A stretch of DNA of 11,797 nt from contig JACPLS010000019.1 of assembly GCA_016186375.1 (NCBI GenBank), positions 1 to 11,797 of the forward strand, in the 5' to 3' direction. Made by a program: the position numbers and the translations under genes. Origin of the DNA: Candidatus Pacearchaeota archaeon. GTDB lineage: Archaea > Nanobdellota > Nanobdellia > Pacearchaeales > GW2011-AR1. Of this stretch, positions 7,604 to 11,797 are shown piece after piece (positions within the stretch are counted from its first letter, which is position 1; each line of letters opens with the position of its first letter). The notes beneath the pieces are model-generated. The model ran no database searches and was not told where the DNA came from. It saw only the letters and a list, made by a program, of their open reading frames with translations.

Positions 7604-7610
7604 GGGAGCA
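7569..7610 (+). tRNA. 3' part of the interrupted tRNA (anticodon loop to discriminator)
   Basis: Reads as loop TTACTAA, 3' anticodon strand CCCAA, variable loop GGGTC, T-arm GCAGG-TTCAAAT-CCTGT, acceptor CGGGAGC and discriminator A7610, followed by TTTT. The acceptor strand pairs fully with GCTTCCG at 6449-6455. The preceding bases (TTGTC) pair with CCCAA at only three positions, so the 5' anticodon strand, expected TTGGG, is missing. Taken at face value the anticodon would be ACT, not a usual archaeal anticodon, so the loop is probably not in its native join. The 22 bases 7582-7603 equal 7532-7553 of tRNA-Arg. Amino-acid identity cannot be assigned; the short variable loop argues against Ser and Leu. 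Confidence 0.65.
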
Positions 7611-7785
7611 TTTTGTCTAAAGTTAATCATCTCGTGGGGGCATGAGTTAATTTGCCTATAATCTGAGGCGAATGGGTTGATAGATAGATTAGTTTATAAG
7701 AATGATCATGATTATATTACTTTGAAAAGATAGAAAAATAAAATTTTTTTATTTGGAAGTGGTTGAGAGATTAGAAGAACAGAGG
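7611..7785. other. Intergenic region with a tRNA terminator tract and two short hairpins
   Basis: TTTT at 7611-7614 may end the tRNA transcript. About 7624-7651 can fold as TTAATCAT/ATGAGTTAA (one bulged G) around a G-rich loop containing TGGGGG. A second weaker hairpin, TTGCCT/AGGCGAA with a bulge, lies near 7652-7673. They could be part of a small RNA or a terminator. I recognise no family, and no reading frame of note is present. Confidence 0.3.
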
Positions 7786-8028
7786 TTAATTTTCCAGTTT
7801 TTTCTCAAGTTTTTTAATTTTTTCTTCCAATTCTCTCAATTTTTCAGCAAACATTTTTCTGTCTTCACTAACGCGCTGGTTCATTGACGAGACAAAATCA
7901 GATAAATAGGCATTGAATAAAGTACTTAATTTTCCCCCAAACAAATACAGCTTTTTCTTTGCTTCTTCAAGTAATTCTTTGTCTACTGTTATATTTACTC
8001 TAATTTTTTTATTTTTCATTTCTTTCAT
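7786..8028 (-). CDS. Small ribbon-helix-helix protein with C-terminal coiled coil
   Basis: 80 residues. KIRVNITV (8-15) is a basic/hydrophobic beta-strand, followed by helix 16-29 (DKELLEEAKKKLYL) and helix 33-47 (KLSTLFNAYLSDFVS). This is the ribbon-helix-helix arrangement in which paired strands of a dimer enter the DNA major groove. Residues about 53-79 are a heptad-like Lys/Glu/Leu coiled coil (LRELEEKIKKLEKKL), likely for oligomerisation. The ATG overlaps the stop of the upstream gene as ATGA, so the two are translated together. It may autoregulate the pair; a repeat that could be its operator lies at 9377-9396. An internal Met4 is an alternative start. No toxin gene follows, so a toxin-antitoxin role is not supported. 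Confidence 0.75.
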   Translation of the reverse strand: MKEMKNKKIRVNITVDKELLEEAKKKLYLFGGKLSTLFNAYLSDFVSSMNQRVSEDRKMFAEKLRELEEKIKKLEKKLEN

Positions 8029-9359
8029 CTCTCATAAATTTTAGCATTTTCTGTAAATCCGCTGACTTGTGAGACCATTTTCTTTGGGAAAACCTCAAAC
8101 TTTATCTTTCTATTTTCAATCATCTGGACAAGAACAACTCCCTGTACTATCTCGTTACTTTCTGATCTTAAATTTTTAACTAACGACTTACTATCCCAAT
8201 ATTTGCCATCGGGAGCAATATATCTATAATCAACCAGCTCATATCGGATTAATCCATTATTCACATCAACATTTTTAGGGTCAGGTAAATTTCCTTTAAT
8301 TCCAAATTGTTTTGAATCCTCTCCATTATATCCAGCAATTGAAATTACAATTCTTTTCGGATCAACATAATCATAAGCAAATGTCAGATGACCTTCCCAA
8401 TATTTTTCAATTTTATTCTCGGAATATTCATGAGTTCCTTCTAAAAACCAATTTCCAATTAATTTGCCATCAATATCATAGTCAATTTTACCGCTTATAG
8501 GCTCTGCAGAACGTACACTTTTTGCAATAAGCTGACTCTTTACTGGTTCATTAAAATATTCATAAGTATTAGGAACGATATGTATTTTATAATCTTCAAG
8601 TTCATAATGTTCGGGAATTACAAAACCAATTAATGTTATTTCTTTATCAATAAGATTAAAATCTAGATTATTTTTATAATAACCTATAAGTTCTCCTGCC
8701 TCAACAGGTATTCTAACACTCGCATAATCGTGAAGTGGAGGAGCATATTTTTTAATTTTTTCTGGAAGATTACTTACGTAAATATAATAACTAGAAATAG
8801 TACAACTAAATTCTATAGTAATATGATAATCTTTTCCTTCTTCGGCATCTGGCATATGTCCAATTGTAGTGATATATCCCTTTCCTGGAGAATATACTTC
8901 AATATTATATTCCTTATTATCAAAATTCTGGAAATAATGATGGTTCACCGGAGTAACATGACCTCCAACCATTAAACCTCTAGGTAACATAACTAAAGTT
9001 TTATTCAGATTCACAGGAGAATAATCAAATTTAATTTTTGTTCCTTCACAATCTCTATTCACTTCTCCTAATAGACTTCTTTTATTATTCTCAGAAAAAA
9101 TTATTTTACATAATTTATCTTCTCGGTCTTTGCAATATTGTTCACATCTATTTCTGTTGTTGAGACAGAACGCAACGCAATTTTCTTCACCTGAACATAA
9201 ACCTTCCAAACTTAACTTTGGCTCTATTTGAAGAATTTGTTCTTTGTTATTTATAGTATTCTCTTTTTTATTTGCATAGAAAATTAATAATAATAAAATT
9301 CCAAGAATAGATATAATACCCACAACAATTCTTTTTCTAGACAATATTTTATTTTTCAT
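8025..9359 (-). CDS. Membrane-anchored extracytoplasmic protein, M23-peptidase-like fold suspected
   Basis: 444 residues. The basic start MKNKILSRKRI is followed by one hydrophobic helix (about 11-28), a signal anchor that would place the rest outside. Residues 55-84 form a Cys-rich patch (C55, C61, C65, C72, C76, C84), consistent with a small disulfide domain. About 108-270 is beta-rich with GGHVTPVNHHYF (132-143), YNIEVYSPGKGYI (151-163) and VEAGELIGYY (219-228), reminiscent of degenerate LytM/M23 beta-sandwich proteins. I cannot identify a full set of zinc ligands, so peptidase activity is doubtful. About 290-345 (GKLIGNWFLEGTHEY, then YWEGHLTFAYDYVDP) is a second conserved block I associate with uncharacterised proteins of the same kind. 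It is first in a two-gene unit with the ribbon-helix-helix gene (4-nt overlap). Function unknown; a cell-envelope role is inferred. Confidence 0.75.
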   Translation of the reverse strand: MKNKILSRKRIVVGIISILGILLLLIFYANKKENTINNKEQILQIEPKLSLEGLCSGEENCVAFCLNNRNRCEQYCKDREDKLCKIIFSENNKRSLLGEVNRDCEGTKIKFDYSPVNLNKTLVMLPRGLMVGGHVTPVNHHYFQNFDNKEYNIEVYSPGKGYITTIGHMPDAEEGKDYHITIEFSCTISSYYIYVSNLPEKIKKYAPPLHDYASVRIPVEAGELIGYYKNNLDFNLIDKEITLIGFVIPEHYELEDYKIHIVPNTYEYFNEPVKSQLIAKSVRSAEPISGKIDYDIDGKLIGNWFLEGTHEYSENKIEKYWEGHLTFAYDYVDPKRIVISIAGYNGEDSKQFGIKGNLPDPKNVDVNNGLIRYELVDYRYIAPDGKYWDSKSLVKNLRSESNEIVQGVVLVQMIENRKIKFEVFPKKMVSQVSGFTENAKIYER

Positions 9360-9376
9360 TTATTTCACTTACAAAA

Positions 9377-9396
9377 TTACACATTACTACACACTA
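9377..9396. promoter_or_regulatory. Two tandem 10-bp repeats, possible operator
   Basis: TTACACATTA (9377-9386) is followed directly by CTACACACTA (9387-9396), matching at 8 of 10 positions with TACACA repeated exactly one helical turn apart. It lies between the minus-strand TATA box (9400-9407) and the predicted start near 9378, where an archaeal repressor would block polymerase. Binding by the co-transcribed ribbon-helix-helix protein is a guess. Confidence 0.35.
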
Positions 9397-9399
9397 GAG

Positions 9400-9407
9400 T
9401 ATAAAAA
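9400..9407 (-). promoter_or_regulatory. TATA box for the membrane protein/RHH pair
   Basis: TTTTTATA on the minus strand is centred about 45 bp before the ATG at 9359, predicting a start near 9378 and a leader of about 20 nt. The surrounding 9360-9454 is a divergent promoter region shared with the ribosomal operon. Confidence 0.45.
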
Positions 9408-9425
9408 TCTTTCTCTTTCAATAGG

Positions 9426-9433
9426 TTTAAATA
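9426..9433 (+). promoter_or_regulatory. TATA box of the eL18-uL13-uS9 operon
   Basis: TTTAAATA is centred about 25 bp upstream of the eL18 ATG at 9455, so the transcript should start at or next to the start codon (leaderless). No Shine-Dalgarno sequence precedes the ATG. Confidence 0.6.
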
Positions 9434-9454
9434 GTCTTTTTTTTATGAAACATT

Positions 9455-9832
9455 ATGAGAGAGAAAATAAGCAAAACAAAGTTAAAGATGCAGTTGAAGA
9501 GAAAAACTTCATCTGATTTGAGAAACACAATTTCATTAGCCTTAAAAAATAAAAACTGGAACCATATTGCAAAAATGCTTTCAACACCAACGAGAAATCA
9601 CGCAACAGTTAATTTGACAGATATTGAAATTAAAACATCTGTTGGAGATACAGTCGTCATACCAGGAAAAGTTCTTTCTCTTGGAGAAATATCAAAAAAA
9701 ATTAGAATTTGTGCTCTATCTTTCTCATCTGGAGCTTTACAGAAAATTAAAAAGACAAAATCAGAAATTGTTTCCCTAGCAGAGGAAATAAGTAAAAATC
9801 CTAAAGCGGAGGGAATAAAACTAATCAGATAA
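9455..9832 (+). CDS. rpl18e: Large-subunit ribosomal protein eL18
   Basis: 125 residues, the usual archaeal length. The family core is clear: NLTDIEIKTSVGDTVVIPGK (53-72), then VLSLGEISKKIRICALSFS (73-91), and the C-terminal KNPKAEGIKLIR. The N-terminus is strongly basic (KTKLKMQLKRKTSSDLRN), as expected for rRNA contact. It belongs to the 50S subunit. It is first in the operon: TATA at 9426-9433, leaderless start. Its stop is separated from the uL13 start by one base, so the genes are tightly coupled. This order is the classical archaeal arrangement. Confidence 0.95.
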   Translation: MREKISKTKLKMQLKRKTSSDLRNTISLALKNKNWNHIAKMLSTPTRNHATVNLTDIEIKTSVGDTVVIPGKVLSLGEISKKIRICALSFSSGALQKIKKTKSEIVSLAEEISKNPKAEGIKLIR

Positions 9833-9833
9833 T

Positions 9834-10241
9834 ATGAATAAAGAAACTATTTTTATTGATGCAACAAATGGAACACTTGGAAGAATAGCAAGCTTTGCAG
9901 CTAAAGAAGCATTAAAAGGAAAAGAGGTATTGATTTTAAACTGCGCAAATGCAATAATTACAGGAAACAAAAGAACAACAATTTCAATTTATAAGTGGAA
10001 GAGAGCATTGGGAGGCTCAAGCTTAAAAGGTCCGTTTTTTCCGAAACATTCGGAAAGATTAATGAAAAGAACAATTAGAGGAATGTTACCTTATAAAAAA
10101 GAACATGGCCTTTTAGCGTTAAAAAGAATAAAATGTTACTCTGATTTACCAAAAGAATATGAACTATCAAAAAAATTAACATTTTCCTCTACTCAAAAAT
10201 CAAAAAATATCACTCTTGGAGAACTAAATAAAGAAATATGA
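9834..10241 (+). CDS. rpl13: Large-subunit ribosomal protein uL13
   Basis: 135 residues. FIDATNGTLGRIASFAAKEA (7-26) is the conserved start of uL13, followed by VLILNCANAIITGNK and the archaeal/eukaryotic-type segment SERLMKRTIRGMLPYKKEHG, with LKRIKCYSDLP near the end. It is an early-assembling 50S protein bound to 23S rRNA. The start is the only ATG near the family start. GGAGGG at 9809-9813 region is about 20 nt upstream, too far for a standard Shine-Dalgarno site, so translation is probably coupled to eL18. The stop overlaps the uS9 start by 4 nt. Confidence 0.95.
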   Translation: MNKETIFIDATNGTLGRIASFAAKEALKGKEVLILNCANAIITGNKRTTISIYKWKRALGGSSLKGPFFPKHSERLMKRTIRGMLPYKKEHGLLALKRIKCYSDLPKEYELSKKLTFSSTQKSKNITLGELNKEI

Positions 10242-10669
10242 AGAAAGAAACAAAAACAGAAAAAACAAATGCAAAAATGATTATTTCAGGAAAAAGAAAG
10301 ACAGCAGTAGCTAAACTTACTCTAAGTTTAGGAAAAGGAAATGTTTTTTTTAATTATTTACCTTATCAAGAGCTTAACACATTTCATAGGCTGGCAATTT
10401 TAGAGCCCTTGCGGATTTTTGAAAAAACTCTAGGTCCTCTTGAACATGATTTTTTTATTAAAGTAAGTGGTGGAGGAAAAGAAGCACAAATTCAGGCTGC
10501 ACGCCTTGCCATTGCAAGAGCCCTTGTTAGAATTACTGGTTCAGAAGTATTAAGAAAAGCTTATTTATCTTACGACAGAAACATGATTGTCCAAGACTCA
10601 AGGCGTAAGGAGGCTTCAAAGCCGGGAGATTCTGCTCCAAGATCAAAGAGGCAGAAGAGTTATAGATAA
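10238..10669 (+). CDS. rps9: Small-subunit ribosomal protein uS9
   Basis: 143 residues. GKRKTAVAKLTLSLGKGNVF (18-37), KVSGGGKEAQIQAARLAIAR and the C-terminal PRSKRQKSYR are diagnostic; the basic C-terminal tail reaches the P-site tRNA in the 30S subunit. The first 14 residues (MKKETKTEKTNAKM) are a Lys/Thr-rich extension before the conserved part. Met14 is an alternative start, but the ATGA overlap with uL13 supports the upstream one. In many archaea rpoN and rpoK follow; here the cluster ends with a terminator-like hairpin. Confidence 0.95.
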   Translation: MKKETKTEKTNAKMIISGKRKTAVAKLTLSLGKGNVFFNYLPYQELNTFHRLAILEPLRIFEKTLGPLEHDFFIKVSGGGKEAQIQAARLAIARALVRITGSEVLRKAYLSYDRNMIVQDSRRKEASKPGDSAPRSKRQKSYR

Positions 10670-10671
10670 TT

Positions 10672-10690
10672 ATTATTGTCAATAATTTTT
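10672..10690 (+). terminator. Hairpin plus T-tract after uS9
   Basis: ATTATT-GTC-AATAAT (6-bp stem, 3-nt loop) is followed by TTTT, starting 3 bp after the uS9 stop. The stem is all A-T and weak, but T-rich tracts alone can end archaeal transcripts, so termination here is plausible. Confidence 0.5.
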
Positions 10691-10864
10691 AAATTCTATC
10701 TTTATTTATGATGCAGTAATTAACTAAAATAATTTTGATTATTTCTTTATATTTATTGGATGAATAAAAAAGATGATGCGCCACTTCGCCTTAAACAGGC
10801 TGTCCCATAATTAGTATAATATGAACATTTGTTTAACTTCGATATATTAACTAAATAAATTATT
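10691..10864. other. Gene-poor stretch with one GC-richer 16-codon open frame
   Basis: No established gene is visible. The only contrast is 10760-10810 (plus), an ATG frame of 16 codons (MNKKDDAPLRLKQAVP) whose part 10775-10806 is clearly GC-richer than its surroundings. It has no proper promoter spacing and matches no family I know. It may be a remnant of transferred DNA, a tiny gene or part of an RNA. Confidence 0.25.
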
Positions 10865-10942
10865 TTACCGATGGTAAAATAAAGAGGTATAAAATGACTT
10901 ACATAAAGAAAATAAGATATATGCATCGAGAACAATCTTCAT
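10865..10942 (-). pseudogene. vapC: Remnant of a VapC-type PIN toxin (N-terminal stub)
   Basis: 25 codons starting MKIVLDAYILFSL, which matches the first strand and helix of PIN-domain RNases (typically M-K-[IV]-V-L-D-A-N-I-L). The Asp at position 6 is the first metal-binding residue. The Asn usually following D-A is Tyr here. The frame stops after 25 residues, against about 120-150 in functional toxins, and none of the later acidic residues is found downstream. The ATG overlaps the antitoxin TGA as ATGA, the normal coupling of such pairs. It is almost surely inactive. Confidence 0.6.
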
Positions 10943-11185
10943 TTTTTCAAAAAGCCTTCCTTTTTAAGACGCCGTGCAATTCCATCATTGAATTTCATTC
11001 CCATTTCAATAGTCCAATCATTAAATTCTTTTTCTTCTTCTATTTTACTAATAACTTGTTGTCGCCAAATAAGAAGACGATTTTTTCTTCATGGTTTTTC
11101 TGACTAGGCCTGACCAGTTCATTTCTGGAAATTCTTTCATTTTTTCCCTGATATCATCAGGAACAGCCAAGGTTATAGTTGCCAT
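10939..11185 (-). pseudogene. vapB: VapB-like ribbon-helix-helix antitoxin, frameshifted
   Basis: The ATG at 11185 opens MATITLAVPDDIREKMKEFP then EMNWSGLVRKTM, a typical archaeal VapB start: DNA-binding strand 2-8 followed by two helices. This frame stops at 11048 after 45 residues. Ignoring one A of the six-A run (T6 at 11081-11086 on the plus strand) continues it through VISKIEEEKEFNDWTIEMGM and KFNDGIARRLKKEGFLKK to a TGA at 10939, for 81 residues in total. That C-terminal half is the usual toxin-binding tail. The shift may be a true mutation, slippage or a sequencing error in the homopolymer. It lies directly upstream of a PIN toxin stub with ATGA overlap, so the locus is a decaying toxin-antitoxin pair. 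Confidence 0.75.
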
Positions 11186-11198
11186 TTTTTCCTTTTAA

Positions 11199-11229
11199 GT
11201 GTATATATTTAATTATGTGTAAATATTTA
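11199..11229. promoter_or_regulatory. Direct repeat in the antitoxin promoter, possible VapB operator
   Basis: GTGTATATATTTA (11199-11211) and GTGTAAATATTTA (11217-11229) match at 12 of 13 positions, 18 bp apart, and overlap TATA-like sequence upstream of the antitoxin ATG at 11185. VapB proteins commonly repress their own promoters through repeated sites. Which of the two TATA-like elements is used is unclear. Confidence 0.4.
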
Positions 11230-11270
11230 TATCTTTTGTTCGAGACAATGGACTATGCTAAAACTTATAG

Positions 11271-11276
11271 AAAAAA
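11271..11276 (-). terminator. T6 tract at the end of RNase P RNA
   Basis: On the minus strand TTTTTT follows immediately after the last base of the P1 helix of the RNase P RNA. An oligo-T run at this place fits archaeal transcription termination. Confidence 0.55.
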
Positions 11277-11612
11277 GTGAGTTAGAGTAGGCCAGATTCT
11301 GTCAGACTTTGTTTCTTTTTCAAGACAAACAGTTTGTGATGGCATCTGTCTTTGCGTGCGGCTTTGGCACTTGCATCAGCGAAGTCGCTCGTTTCATCAA
11401 ATCCTTAAGGCATGCTCCCTTCAATGATCATTGCGCACTCAAGGCTGTGTCGTTTCTGTTGCGGAGCTTGGCTTTACAACCATCAGCTTTCACTGATCGC
11501 TTTATCTTTTCTCAAAGAGAAAAGGATGTCCGGACCTTCCTCAGAACTCAAATCTCATAAGTAGATTCAGCCAATTTAATGGCAGAGTTCCGAAGCCAGC
11601 TCTCTAACTCAC
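11277..11612 (-). ncRNA. rnpB: RNase P RNA, archaeal type
   Basis: This is the catalytic RNA that removes 5' leaders from precursor tRNAs. On the minus strand, GAGGAAGGTCCGGAC (11528-11542) is the CR-I/P4 sequence and ACAGAATCTGG (11292-11302) the CR-V/P4 partner near the 3' end. AACAGAAACGACACAGCC (about 11443-11460) and GATGAAACGAGCGA (11385-11398) fit the other conserved regions. The ends are fixed by P1: GTGAGTTAGAG (11612-11602) pairs perfectly with CTCTAACTCAC (11287-11277), 11 bp. CTTCGGAACTC can pair with GAGTTCTGAGG as the next helix. About 336 nt is within the archaeal range. The promoter TATA is at 11633-11641 and a T6 terminator follows. The whole segment is GC-richer than its surroundings, as structured RNAs are in AT-rich genomes. 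Confidence 0.93.
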
Positions 11613-11632
11613 AATTAAGGCTATAAAACAGG

Positions 11633-11641
11633 TATTTTAAA
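11633..11641 (-). promoter_or_regulatory. TATA box of the RNase P RNA gene
   Basis: TTTAAAATA on the minus strand is centred 25 bp before base 11612, the 5' end predicted independently from the P1 helix. The agreement supports both calls. Confidence 0.6.
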
Positions 11642-11671
11642 GCTTTCGTTTTTTTGGGCTTTGCGTGAGAT

Positions 11672-11797
11672 TTATTTAGCTCTCGCAAAATAAGATAGTC
11701 TTCTAAAATTATGTAATATAATTCGTGCAGTTATTTGCACGAATCTTGCTGAATAATTTATCTTTGTAACTTCTCCGAAGACTCTTTTAAAAGAAGA
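11672..11797 (-). CDS. Possible C-terminal end of a gene entering from the right edge
   Basis: One minus-strand frame is open from the window edge for 41 codons to a TAA at 11672; the other two minus frames close within 13 codons. The peptide ends ITARIILHNFRRLSYFARAK, basic and hydrophobic. I do not recognise a family. Two inverted repeats lie inside it (11661-11688 and 11721-11744), which is unusual for coding sequence, so this may be non-coding. Low confidence. Confidence 0.25.
   Translation of the reverse strand, partial: SSFKRVFGEVTKINYSARFVQITARIILHNFRRLSYFARAK
11721..11744. repeat. Perfect 9-bp inverted repeat
   Basis: ATTCGTGCA (11721-11729), loop GTTATT, TGCACGAAT (11736-11744). 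It is the strongest simple hairpin in this part of the window. On the minus strand it is followed by AT-rich sequence, so it could terminate an upstream transcript or belong to a structured RNA. A second hairpin with one mismatch, TTGCGTGAG/CTCTCGCAA, is at 11661-11688. Confidence 0.5.

Noticed and set aside
8312..8975. Plus-strand open frames at 8312-8500 and 8730-8975
   Set aside because: They are antisense to the well-supported 444-residue minus-strand gene and have no recognisable domains.
8025..9359. Active M23 zinc peptidase
   Set aside because: Only the general beta-rich look and His-containing motifs are seen; the complete H-x3-D and H-x-H ligand set is not identifiable.
10753..10935. 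Minus-strand open frame of 60 codons
   Set aside because: It overlaps the VapC start in another frame; MKIVLDAYILF in the alternate frame with ATGA coupling explains the region better.
10894..11103. Plus-strand open frame of 69 codons
   Set aside because: It is Phe-rich low-complexity translation of the strand opposite the antitoxin remnant.
11309..11560. Plus-strand open frame of 83 codons
   Set aside because: It lies wholly inside the RNase P RNA on the opposite strand, whose conserved regions and P1 helix are clear.

Overview
The window looks like a DPANN archaeon of the Pacearchaeota/Woesearchaeota kind; this is inferred from gene content, not from a database. Supporting signs are very AT-rich DNA, the archaeal ribosomal order eL18-uL13-uS9, an archaeal-type RNase P RNA, TATA boxes 24-28 bp upstream of start codons or RNA ends with little or no leader, and a huge Asn/Thr/Ser-rich surface protein with many N-glycosylation sequons.

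Layout. Positions 1-6108 (minus) are one uninterrupted reading frame of 2036 codons that runs off the left edge. It encodes a membrane-anchored cell-surface protein: basic cytoplasmic head, one membrane helix, low-complexity stalk, WNG-repeat (propeller-like) region, Ig-like domain and right-handed beta-helix. Its promoter holds a perfect 17-bp direct repeat. Positions 6449-7610 hold the most unusual locus. The 5' and 3' parts of one tRNA (7-bp matching acceptor strands) are about 1.1 kb apart and enclose a LAGLIDADG homing endonuclease gene plus a complete tRNA-Arg(CCU). The last 13 endonuclease codons are read from the tRNA-Arg gene, and the stop codon is anticodon position 36 plus A37 and A38.

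Positions 7786-9359 (minus) are a two-gene unit: a membrane-anchored extracytoplasmic protein of uncertain function and a ribbon-helix-helix protein, overlapping by ATGA. A short divergent promoter region with a 10-bp-period repeat separates this unit from the plus-strand operon eL18-uL13-uS9 (9455-10669), which ends in a hairpin and T-tract.

Positions 10670-11797 hold, all on the minus strand, a decayed VapBC-type toxin-antitoxin locus (antitoxin frameshifted in an A6 run, toxin reduced to its first strand), the RNase P RNA (11277-11612, with an 11-bp P1 closing its ends) and possibly the C-terminal end of another gene entering from the right edge.

The window joins translation and RNA-processing genes (ribosomal proteins, tRNA, RNase P RNA) with accessory, mobile or decaying elements (homing endonuclease, broken tRNA, toxin-antitoxin remnant, giant surface protein). 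The tRNA/endonuclease locus is the best candidate for something undescribed.
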